Assembly: GCA_903909505.1 (NCBI GenBank)
Contig: CAIVVZ010000618.1
Span: 1 to 64,000, forward strand
Direction of reading: 5' to 3'
DNA length: 64,000 nt
DNA from: an uncultured Desulfobacteraceae bacterium
GTDB taxonomy: Bacteria; Desulfobacterota; Desulfobacteria; Desulfobacterales; Desulfatirhabdiaceae
The stretch's first letter is position 1. Every line of letters starts with the position of its first letter. The translations under genes were made by a program, and so were the position numbers. Shown here one piece after another: positions 39,244-47,012 of the stretch. The notes beneath the pieces are model-generated. The model ran no database searches. It was given only the letters and a program-made list of their open reading frames with translations, and was not told the origin of the DNA.

Positions 39244-39459
39244 ATGGATAGAAAAAATCGTGGATCAGGTGGTCAATCGCCGGATTTATCACACCTCATT
39301 AAGAGCATTCAGCGCATAGAGGGGAATCCGGATTGTTTCGGTACTGCAGGCGGATACTGCGATCGTCTGGATTGCCAATGGCGCGACTATTGCGTCAAAG
39401 AACCGAGGGATCGGTTCATAACAGAGAAGGGTGGGAGAAGAGATGAAAGTACTGCGTAA
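39244..39459 (+). CDS. Cys-rich small protein of unknown function
   Basis: 71 residues with four cysteines in a compact block: NPDCFGTAGGYCDRLDCQWRDYC written in two parts as CFGTAGGYC and CDRLDCQWRDYC. The spacing could bind zinc or a small iron-sulfur cluster. It resembles small uncharacterised proteins of sulfate reducers by eye; I cannot name a family. It starts 50 bases after the Usp gene on the same strand, with a weak ribosome site. Confidence 0.6.
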   Translation: MDRKNRGSGGQSPDLSHLIKSIQRIEGNPDCFGTAGGYCDRLDCQWRDYCVKEPRDRFITEKGGRRDESTA

Positions 39460-39547
39460 GGTTCTTGTCAAAACGTGGTTTATCGGGCAATCGGGGTGTC
39501 AATTGCTTTCCTCCCAGCCTTTTCGCATGACACAAGGAGGGTAAAAA

Positions 39548-39883
39548 ATGACTGCTCCCGATGATAAAAGAAGTGACAAACGGATTGCCTGTAAAATTCC
39601 GATTCCTGTTCATATCTCTTTTTTTGATTCACAACATTCCATTAAAGCGCAATTGGTGAATCATTGCATAAATGGCATGTCGATTATATCCGACGAAGCC
39701 TTCTTTCTGGGATCAGCAATCATATTCAGGGTAGCGTATTGCACGTTGAATAGTTCCTGCAACAGTGATCTTGAGATCTTGCCGAGCATAAGAATTGGAG
39801 AGGTAAAATGGTGCAGGGAACTTCCTGGTGAAACATCCGTAGCGTTCGGGGTAGGTATCAAATACTACCCCCAGGCATATTAG
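39548..39883 (+). CDS. PilZ-like domain protein
   Basis: 111 residues. The start DKRSDKRIACKIPIPVHISF resembles the RxxxR arm of PilZ (here with Lys/Cys substitutions), and VNHCINGMSIISDEAFFLGS matches the D/NxSxxG strand in degenerate form. The end VKWCRELPGETSVAFGVGI fits the last PilZ strands. Because the key arginine pair and D-x-S-x-x-G are altered, cyclic di-GMP binding is doubtful. A strong AAGGAGGG site precedes the ATG. Confidence 0.72.
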   Translation: MTAPDDKRSDKRIACKIPIPVHISFFDSQHSIKAQLVNHCINGMSIISDEAFFLGSAIIFRVAYCTLNSSCNSDLEILPSIRIGEVKWCRELPGETSVAFGVGIKYYPQAY

Positions 39884-39960
39884 TTTCCGAGGAATCATCT
39901 GTAATAATCATCCAAAATTGATGTGGCGATCACGATATTTGAGGTTGGTTTCGGTTCCAA

Positions 39961-40422
39961 TCATTCCACGACCCACACCGTGCAGTTGCGGGCGGTTCGG
40001 ACGATCTTGCCGGAAATGCTGCCGAACAGAAATTCTTCTTTATGGGAAAGTCCCTTTCTGCCCACCACAAGCGTTGCATATTTCAGCAAATCCTGCTCTG
40101 CAAGAATACATTCTGCCATTGAGGGACAATAACGAAGTGTCGATCGGGTTGAGACATCCTCGGGGGCAAATCCAGCGTCTATCAGCATCCTGCGGTATTC
40201 CTCCAACATCCGATCCACGTGCTGCCGGTGCGCGGGATACCATTTTTCTTTTTCCCCTTCGACAGGAAACTCGTCTTCTTCCGGCTCCCGGATCACATGA
40301 AGCACGGTTGCCTTAAACCCTTTCATGCCCCCCAACATACCTGCCACGTACTGAACGGCACGTCGGGAATTCTCAGACGCGTCCACAGCGATCAAAATGT
40401 TTCGATTCATTTCAGGGTTCAT
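39961..40422 (-). CDS. universal stress protein (UspA family)
   Basis: 153 residues, one Usp domain with an insertion of about 20 charged residues after strand 2 (REPEEDEFPVEGEKEKWYP). The nucleotide motif appears as GRKGLSHKEEFLFGSISGKI, close to the ATP-binding consensus. GGGAG precedes the ATG. The start lies inside the end of the upstream kinase-like gene (11-base overlap), so the two should be translated together. It is distinct in sequence from the Usp at 38784. Confidence 0.92.
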   Translation of the reverse strand: MNPEMNRNILIAVDASENSRRAVQYVAGMLGGMKGFKATVLHVIREPEEDEFPVEGEKEKWYPAHRQHVDRMLEEYRRMLIDAGFAPEDVSTRSTLRYCPSMAECILAEQDLLKYATLVVGRKGLSHKEEFLFGSISGKIVRTARNCTVWVVE

Positions 40423-41413
40423 TCCCGATCTCCCGGTTGGAAAAACTGGATTTAAATTCGTTTAAATCATCAAGCAGTTGCACGGTGTGATCATAAAACA
40501 CATTTGCGCCCCTTGAAAAATGCATCAGTATCCGATTCAAGTTTTCCGGAATGTAGGGGTAGATCTTGATGAGATTGGCGATCCGGTTATTGAACACGAT
40601 ATTGGTATCGTCATCGCTCAACCCGTTTATTGCCGGATGATTCGCCATTTTGATGTCCTGAATCAGCACGTCGCCCATGCCGACCAGATACATGAAAACA
40701 TTGCCCAGACCGAACAAATCATAGCCATATATGTTTTCCCTGTGACGGAAATTGTAATCGAAATCAATCCAGCGACACCGTCCGGTATCCCGGTCCATCA
40801 GAATGTGATCCCTGCGGATATCGCCGTGCTTTTCGCCTCGCTCATGCAGAAAACGGATGGCTTCCACGCACTCGATATAATTGTCCAGAATCTCGGGAAA
40901 ATGCAGATAGAAATAGGTTTCATGATCTATCCGGGATGCCAGGTCCCGGACATGGGCGGCAATGGTTTTCCCGTAGATGAAATCAAGAATTCTAACGACA
41001 TTACCCGGATCATCCCGAACCGAAAAACCGTGCATGAAATTGGCGTGACTGCCAATCAAATTAAGAATCCGGGCCTCTTTTCGAGGGCTGCGGAAACATT
41101 CAAATTCAATGTCGCCGATCCGGGCAATAAAGTTTTCGTAGAAAACCAGTTTGATGATTTTTGTTTCCCCTGAGGTCAGGTCAATGGCGCGTTTGACCCA
41201 AAATTTAACCTCATCGTCAAGGCCGAAACGCCCTTCTTTGGCATTATGGCGGACCAGATATGGCGTGTCGTTGAGAATCACGATGTCACCATATTCGATA
41301 CGGAAAAAATCACTGGTATCTCTGTAAATCCTGAAACGATGATCTTTGTCCTGGGAAGGGGACCAGCGAGCGGCGAGTTGGCGAAGCAATTCCTGGGAAA
41401 GATTTTCACTCAT
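40412..41413 (-). CDS. atypical protein kinase-like protein
   Basis: About 333 residues from ATG 41413 (GGAGG five bases upstream; GTG 41419 is too close to the ribosome site). The kinase fold can be traced: beta-3 Lys88 in TKIIKLVFYE, alpha-C Glu113 in RKEARIL, a catalytic loop HGDIRRDH (196-203) in place of HRDxxxxN, and DFD (217-219) in place of DFG. The key Asp residues are kept while the loop Asn is His, so activity is plausible but not assured. The substrate may be the overlapping Usp (inference). Confidence 0.75.
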   Translation of the reverse strand: MSENLSQELLRQLAARWSPSQDKDHRFRIYRDTSDFFRIEYGDIVILNDTPYLVRHNAKEGRFGLDDEVKFWVKRAIDLTSGETKIIKLVFYENFIARIGDIEFECFRSPRKEARILNLIGSHANFMHGFSVRDDPGNVVRILDFIYGKTIAAHVRDLASRIDHETYFYLHFPEILDNYIECVEAIRFLHERGEKHGDIRRDHILMDRDTGRCRWIDFDYNFRHRENIYGYDLFGLGNVFMYLVGMGDVLIQDIKMANHPAINGLSDDDTNIVFNNRIANLIKIYPYIPENLNRILMHFSRGANVFYDHTVQLLDDLNEFKSSFSNREIGNEP

Positions 41414-41742
41414 GCTCACCTCCTCAATTTATCATGAGTATCCGCTGAGCGCGAAACAAACAAAACGTAAAGCGTGGCTGACGCAGTTTCGATTCTCGCA
41501 CAGGGCGTGCTGGCCGAGGCTAAACACTATTCTATTTAATCATACTACGCTACGGCTCAGTCCTTCGCAAGATTTTTATATGGGATCAATTCCTGGATGA
41601 AACCACTTTCCGGCGCGGCCCACCACGATGTGCAATTGGCGCAAACGGCGGCACGACTACTCCTTCATAAGAAGCCGGGAATAAACCGGTAGATCTCCAA
41701 TTGGACAGGTAAAATGCTTCTGGGACTGGTTCGGGGGATTTG
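41414..41742. other. intergenic region, no gene seen
   Basis: About 330 bases between uppP and the kinase-like gene, both minus-strand. Short frames here run into uppP out of frame and look like chance. It should include the kinase gene's promoter, but no clear boxes were found. Confidence 0.45.
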
Positions 41743-42537
41743 TCAGGATAGTAGAAGCAGGCTGAAAATCCCTGCCGCGAGTGCCATGCGATACCAGCCA
41801 AAGACGATGAAGGTATGCGTTTGAATATAGTTCAGCAGCCACTTGACCGTAATGAATGAAACCAGCGATGACACGATGAATCCGAGCAGTACCAGACTCC
41901 AATTTTCATGAGCAGCTCCAGGCTGTAAGTGGTGTAGCGCTTGAAAAATCTTGAGTCCGCCGGCAGCCAGCATTGTCGGAATGCCGACAAGAAAGGAAAA
42001 CTCCGTGGCAATCGGACGGTTCAGGCCCATCATCAGCATCAGCAGGATGGTTACGCCTGAACGGGATGCGCCTGGAAACACCGCGGCCAGCAGTTGGCCG
42101 ATGCCCACAAGCACCGCGACCGACCAGGTAACCGAGCCCTTCGGACTCTTTCCGTGAAGCCATTTCTCAATGAGTAAAAATCCGATTCCGCCTAAAAGCA
42201 TCGCCCAGGCAATTGGCCACAGTTCTTCCGGCAGTTTGAACCCAGCCTTGACTAACAGGAGACCGCCGCCGCCGGTGATGACGAACGCGGTCAGAATCTT
42301 GAACGCATAATCCTGGGTGGACTTCTGACGCCACTGAAATGCAAATTGATGCAGGCGCTCGGGAAAGAGCGGCAGAACAGCTATTACCGCGCCGCTCTGA
42401 ATAACAATGTTGAAGAGGTCGCTCTGACGGGGCAGCCAGTGTTCAGCGATGAGCAAGTGGGCTGTCGATGAAATCGGCAGAAATTCGGTGATTCCCTCTA
42501 TGATTCCGAGTATGATGATGGCAATCCATTCTGACAT
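41743..42537 (-). CDS. uppP: undecaprenyl-diphosphatase
   Basis: Membrane phosphatase that recycles undecaprenyl pyrophosphate to the lipid carrier used in peptidoglycan and polysaccharide synthesis; it also confers bacitracin tolerance. About 264 residues with eight hydrophobic segments. The two active-site motifs are EGITEFLPISSTAHL near residue 16 and PGASRSGVTILLML near residue 155. ATG 42537 (MSEWIAIIIL) is chosen over an upstream extension to 42573 because homology begins there. Confidence 0.95.
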   Translation of the reverse strand: MSEWIAIIILGIIEGITEFLPISSTAHLLIAEHWLPRQSDLFNIVIQSGAVIAVLPLFPERLHQFAFQWRQKSTQDYAFKILTAFVITGGGGLLLVKAGFKLPEELWPIAWAMLLGGIGFLLIEKWLHGKSPKGSVTWSVAVLVGIGQLLAAVFPGASRSGVTILLMLMMGLNRPIATEFSFLVGIPTMLAAGGLKIFQALHHLQPGAAHENWSLVLLGFIVSSLVSFITVKWLLNYIQTHTFIVFGWYRMALAAGIFSLLLLS

Positions 42538-42664
42538 GAACTGCCTTAAACCCGAATAATGCATTTTTGTCAAGAAACAAAATAAGATGTGGAGTAATAT
42601 TTTTAGCTCCCAGAAGTCAGAATCCGAAAATTATGGCTGCCTGATTCGTTACAATTTCGATTCT

Positions 42665-43618
42665 TCAGGATTGCGGTTGGTGATGGGCTTTCGACTTGCC
42701 CGTGCATCGGATGGCATTGATGCTATATGCCAGGTCATCGGCCAGTTCCGTCAAAAGCCGAACCTCCTCTGTTCCAAACGCGTCGGGTTTTTCGGCATAT
42801 AGGGTGAGGACACCCAGAATCTGCTGATTTGCTGAAATCGGCAGTGCAATAATGGAAGTGTATCCATGCCGAGTTGCTTCAGCCTGCAAAGGGGCAAACA
42901 GAGGATCACCAAAAACATCACTGATGATGGCTGAATGCCTGTTTCGAATGGCTCTGGCTGCCGGGCTGCACGTCGTATCCGTCAAGGATGCAGAAACGGC
43001 ATTCGGATTTCCGTTCTGATATCCGACCAGCGCTGCCGGAGTTGAGGTTTTGTGTGCGTCATCTTCCGCATAGCCTATCCACGCCATTCGGTATGCGCCG
43101 ATGTCGACAAGAATTTGGCGAATTTTCAGAATCAATCGCTTTTCATCGGTTTCTTGGATCAGAACATGACGACAGGCGGAGATGGTGGACAGCATGTGGT
43201 TGAGGCCCAGCAATCGATCTTGTTCCAGTTTTCTAAGTTCCATCATGCGATTGAATTCATTTGCCAGCGCTTCAAATTCTTTCCCGGAGTGAACCTGAAC
43301 CCGTGCGTCCAGATCTCCCAGATTGGCCTGACGGATGGTATTTTGAATAGAAAGAATGGGATTTAGAATCCAGCAGGAGATCATCCAAGGGATGACAAAT
43401 CCAATCATGACGGTGAAAACGATCGCGCTCCATATCAGGGTTTCAACCTGAACAAGGTTTCCCTGAAAGGCAACCCTGTCTCCTATCTCACCCATATTGT
43501 CAGCAGCATATTGTTGGATTTGCTCCAAGGGAACAGCTGCAGCCCATAGCAGCAATAAAAGCAGAAAAACATGAAGTAAAAACATAATAACAGTCTGAAA
43601 ACGAAGGGATTTATTCAT
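42665..43618 (-). CDS. membrane-anchored HAMP-GAF sensory protein
   Basis: 317 residues: two membrane helices (about 10-30 and 62-85) flanking a short 30-residue periplasmic loop, a HAMP segment (ILNPILSIQNTIRQANLGD), a helical linker, and a GAF domain (about 150-305; RMAWIGYAEDDAHK, SIIALPISANQQILGVLTLYA). There is no kinase, cyclase or phosphatase output domain. It may signal through a partner protein or be a receptor remnant. Confidence 0.8.
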   Translation of the reverse strand: MNKSLRFQTVIMFLLHVFLLLLLLWAAAVPLEQIQQYAADNMGEIGDRVAFQGNLVQVETLIWSAIVFTVMIGFVIPWMISCWILNPILSIQNTIRQANLGDLDARVQVHSGKEFEALANEFNRMMELRKLEQDRLLGLNHMLSTISACRHVLIQETDEKRLILKIRQILVDIGAYRMAWIGYAEDDAHKTSTPAALVGYQNGNPNAVSASLTDTTCSPAARAIRNRHSAIISDVFGDPLFAPLQAEATRHGYTSIIALPISANQQILGVLTLYAEKPDAFGTEEVRLLTELADDLAYSINAIRCTGKSKAHHQPQS

Positions 43619-43636
43619 CGATGAACGCTATCCCTT

Positions 43637-45061
43637 TTAGGGGAGTATCGCAATGGTCGGATACAGTCCCTCAAGCTCGCCGTCAGGGTAGGGCTGAATG
43701 GTGTTAAAGGAAATGTTCTGATTCTGCTGGGCATGTCCCCGGTTGTGTCTGCCATCAAAATAGGCGCCGTTGGCTTCCAGAATATGTTCAATACGATGTT
43801 GAAATCCTTCCACAAACTGTTCTCCGTCACCTTCAAACAGAAGTTCTCCCATCACCAGACCATCCTTGATTTTGGAAAATTCTTCCAGCGGGAGACTGTG
43901 ACTTTTTAAATCATTTGAATTGCTGATATAGCCCCAGACCAGATGACCGGAAGGAATGGAAATCGGCTCTACCAGATCAATAATGGTATGCGGCATCACA
44001 ATGCTTTCTTCACCGATAGTCAGCGGGTATTCCGGAGTTCCCCTCAGAAAGGAATTAAACCCGACAAAAACTTTCTTCCCCAGTCGGGCTTCAATGATTT
44101 TTGCCCCATGAGCAGTTACATCGTAACCATCAAGGTGAGAGTTTACAATATAACAGTTTTCCTGGGCATTGGCGCCTTTGCCCAGAAAAGAATTTTGAAT
44201 GTAGGCGCGCTGGGCGACCAATACGTTTTCACTGATTCGGGTTTTTTTCTTGATAACGGCGAATCGATCCACGGAAGCTCCTGAGGGGATGGATATGGGC
44301 AATTCCAAATGAATCTCATCAAAAACACGTTTAAAATCCGGTTTTCTTTCTTGAACAAAATCCATGATAATGCCACGAGGAGGGCCCTCGCCGAGTTTGA
44401 AATTGACATACCAATCCAGAGCCTGACGTGGATATCGGTAAAGAAAATTGAAGACCTTGTCTTTTTTGATCCAGATGGTTCCGGGTTCGACATGAATATG
44501 GGATATTTCTCCAACCTGAACATAGGAAAACCGTCCGATCACGCAGTCGTGAGCAGTTGTCAGATCAACGGTGCTGAAGGTTCCCAGAAAACAGCCTTCG
44601 GTCGGAGACCCGTGAATATTGGCATAATGCATGGACATGGTGTCATGAATGAAAAAAGTTTCCAGGCTTTCCGGGTCGTGGGAATAGTTGTGAACAAGGG
44701 TTTTAATGAGAAAGCTGTCCCGGATCTGAATGCATTCATCTTCATAAACGGGAATTTTGTGGGTTCCAAAGGAAAACACATCGTTTTTCCGCTTCAGCTC
44801 ATCTCCGCGAATGTCGCTTTTATACAACACTGAGTGATCCACCCGGCATTTTCCCAGAAAATAGCTGCCGGCCAGGTTGGAATGGCTGAAGTGAAAATTC
44901 AGAGGATGGTGCGGGGTAATGCCGTAAAAGGCGTAGAATTTGGCTAGCTGGCCAAGCGGAAGCACGTTCTTAATATAGGGAGCCAGGTCGAAATTCAGTT
45001 CTCTTAGGTTGATGTTGATCCGCTGAGCTATTCTTGCAATGAGATTTTCAATCTGTTTCAT
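43637..45061 (-). CDS. left-handed beta-helix (hexapeptide-repeat) protein, transferase-like, function unknown
   Basis: 474 residues. Two stretches have the isoleucine/valine-rich hexapeptide spacing of acyltransferase beta-helices: about 145-205 (STVDLTTAHDCVIGRFSYVQ) and about 255-375 (KKTRISENVLVAQRAYIQNS, EARLGKKVFVGFNSF). A conserved-looking HDTMSMHYANIHGSPTEG stretch is unusual. The ends are helical. It is annotated in relatives only as transferase-like as far as I can recall; no acyl-donor site is recognised. It sits between a CBS protein and the HAMP-GAF gene on the same strand. Confidence 0.75.
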   Translation of the reverse strand: MKQIENLIARIAQRININLRELNFDLAPYIKNVLPLGQLAKFYAFYGITPHHPLNFHFSHSNLAGSYFLGKCRVDHSVLYKSDIRGDELKRKNDVFSFGTHKIPVYEDECIQIRDSFLIKTLVHNYSHDPESLETFFIHDTMSMHYANIHGSPTEGCFLGTFSTVDLTTAHDCVIGRFSYVQVGEISHIHVEPGTIWIKKDKVFNFLYRYPRQALDWYVNFKLGEGPPRGIIMDFVQERKPDFKRVFDEIHLELPISIPSGASVDRFAVIKKKTRISENVLVAQRAYIQNSFLGKGANAQENCYIVNSHLDGYDVTAHGAKIIEARLGKKVFVGFNSFLRGTPEYPLTIGEESIVMPHTIIDLVEPISIPSGHLVWGYISNSNDLKSHSLPLEEFSKIKDGLVMGELLFEGDGEQFVEGFQHRIEHILEANGAYFDGRHNRGHAQQNQNISFNTIQPYPDGELEGLYPTIAILP

Positions 45062-45170
45062 TTCCGTTACCTTTTAATTGAAAGAAGTCATGAGTCAGAA
45101 GTCAGAATCCATTGGATCGGACAACTCCCTTTGGTGCGCTCGACTTTGTACTTAAGCGCCGCAGGTGGCT

Positions 45171-45725
45171 TTATATGCTGCATTGTTTCATGACATGGAA
45201 AACAGCGGCAAACACATCGGTAAGTCTTAAGATGCCGACGATTTCATTGTCTATCGTCACCAGAAGCGACTGATGCTGCCCTAGAACCAGCTGATGAATG
45301 GCCTCATCCAGCGTGGCTTCCACCGAGACATATTCGCCTTCCGTGGGGGCGTACATAAAATCCTTAACCCGCTTTTCGCCGGCCTTGCGGCAAATGTCTT
45401 TCAGAGGACTTTCCCAGAGGTGATATTGAATGAGCATGGATTTCATAAATTTCTTGCTGAATCCATAGCTGGCAAGGCCGTCGCTGCCCTGCATCTCGGC
45501 GTATTTGGGCTCCAGAGCTCGAAGAACATCGATCTGACTGAGCTTTCCGACGACCTTCCCCTCTTTATTGAGGATCAGGATTGCCCGGTGATGATACCGG
45601 CTGTGGTCAAAGGCAAGCTGGGCCTTTTCAAGCGCCATGACCGCATCAAACAGCGTGGCGTCCTCGTCCACTGTGGCGTATTCCGTCAGCGGGATCATCA
45701 AATCCTTAACCTGGTACGTTTTCAC
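45171..45725 (-). CDS. CBS-domain pair protein
   Basis: 184 residues, almost only two CBS domains: about 8-75 (VKDLMIPLTEYATVDEDATLFDAV, followed by GKVVGKLSQIDVLRAL) and about 118-180 (VKDFMYAPTEGEYVSVEATL, EIVGILRLTDVFAAV). Such modules usually bind adenosine nucleotides and control a partner. The start is GTG 45725 with GGAGGTAAAGA in front. It lies 110 bases upstream of the beta-helix gene on the same strand. Confidence 0.9.
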   Translation of the reverse strand: MKTYQVKDLMIPLTEYATVDEDATLFDAVMALEKAQLAFDHSRYHHRAILILNKEGKVVGKLSQIDVLRALEPKYAEMQGSDGLASYGFSKKFMKSMLIQYHLWESPLKDICRKAGEKRVKDFMYAPTEGEYVSVEATLDEAIHQLVLGQHQSLLVTIDNEIVGILRLTDVFAAVFHVMKQCSI

Positions 45726-46014
45726 TCTTTACCTCCATATCTGGACAAATGGGTGGTAATACCGAAAAAAATCTTTATATTCTGACTGGAGACAGTCTAA
45801 TCCGTTTTTGTTTTGTTAAAAAATACAAAAATAATATATTATCACACGGGTATGGTAAGGCATATATTTTTTTAATGTTTATTAGGGTCTGTGCCACCCT
45901 GCCCGGCGAAATCTTCACTTTTCATTGATAAGTCCATGCCGGTATAGTATTTGTTAAACGATTGATTATTTTGTATGTATATTGACAAAAAAGAACCCAC
46001 ACAGGAGGCGTTAC

Positions 46015-46740
46015 ATGAAAAAAGTCGGCTTGGTGCTAAAGTTTTTGTTGTTTTCGATTATTCTGGGTATGATAACATCATCTGCCGCCATGGCGGACCT
46101 TTACTGGGAATCGGATCAGGAAACCAAGGGAATGCCGGGACGGCCGGATGAAACCAGGGTCATTAAAACTTATCTGACTGCATATGCCTCCCGAACCGAA
46201 CAGGAAGGGCAGATTACCATCATGAATTTCGATACCAAAATCATGTATCATATTAATCCGCAAGCCAAGACTTATCAGCAGATCAATCTGGCGGAAATGG
46301 GGAAGCCGCCAGAAATGAAAGGCGATAAAGGCCAGATGCAGCAGATGATGAAAAACATGATGGGCAATATTCAGGTGACGCCCACCCAGGAAACCCGGCA
46401 GATTGCCGGCTATAACTGTCAGAAATACATGGTTTCCGGCATGATGATGAACAGTGATTACTGGCTGTCAAAAGATGTCAAGGGGTATGAAGAGATCAAG
46501 GAGATCGGGAAAAAAGTCGCCTCTGTATTTGATGAAAATCCCATGATGAAGCAGATGAACATCGCCGGAATGATGGGCCAACTGGATGGATTTCCGGTTC
46601 AGATGGTCATGAATATCATGAAAGGCACCTCAACCACTACCCTGAAAAAAATCGAGAAAAAGTCGCTGGATAAATCTCTTTTTTCAGTCCCTGAAGGATA
46701 TACTCAGACGCAGAGCAAAATGCCCATGATGTCGAATTAG
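46015..46740 (+). CDS. exported DUF4412-like protein
   Basis: About 241 residues. ATG 46015 with AGGAGG upstream starts a clear signal peptide (MKKVGLVLKFLLFSIILG, cleaved after AMA). The mature part has DUF4412 features: a YWESDQETKG start, IMNFDTKIMYHINPQAKTY, and QIAGYNCQKYMVSG. The methionine content is very high, especially in the QMMKNMMGN and NIAGMMGQ stretches. Function unknown; probably periplasmic or outer-membrane associated. Confidence 0.85.
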   Translation: MKKVGLVLKFLLFSIILGMITSSAAMADLYWESDQETKGMPGRPDETRVIKTYLTAYASRTEQEGQITIMNFDTKIMYHINPQAKTYQQINLAEMGKPPEMKGDKGQMQQMMKNMMGNIQVTPTQETRQIAGYNCQKYMVSGMMMNSDYWLSKDVKGYEEIKEIGKKVASVFDENPMMKQMNIAGMMGQLDGFPVQMVMNIMKGTSTTTLKKIEKKSLDKSLFSVPEGYTQTQSKMPMMSN

Positions 46741-46814
46741 AATGGAAACCCAGAGGATTAAGGCCTGAAAACTGCGGCAGTTGCAGGTCGCAGGATGAAA
46801 AAAAGGAACGCGCC

Positions 46815-47012
46815 ATGCCGTTTGTCAGCCACCCCGGATTGCCGGGCAAGATTTTTGTGCCGGTTTTTAATCCCGAAAGATCCAGGAAGCATCCCTGCCG
46901 GGACTGTTTTTCCTGCCAGATGTGCGGGGAAGACCGTTGTCAGGTCTGCCGGGGACCGGCTGAAAAGGACGATGAAAGCTCAAATGAAGGAGATCGTTGT
47001 GTCAACAAGTGA
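46815..47012 (+). CDS. Cys-rich small protein upstream of thioredoxin reductase
   Basis: 65 residues. Six cysteines fall in CRDCFSCQMCGEDRCQVC, giving CxxC, CxxC and CxxxxCxxC spacing that suggests metal binding or thiol redox chemistry. The leader MPFVSHPGLPGKIFVP is proline/glycine-rich. AAGGAA precedes the ATG, and the stop overlaps the trxB start by 14 bases, so co-expression is likely. The competing frame (trxB extended to 46795) lacks homology here. No family is named. Confidence 0.75.
   Translation: MPFVSHPGLPGKIFVPVFNPERSRKHPCRDCFSCQMCGEDRCQVCRGPAEKDDESSNEGDRCVNK

Noticed and set aside
41586-41801. 71-codon minus-strand frame at the uppP end
   Set aside because: Out of frame with uppP and overlapping it; no ribosome site.
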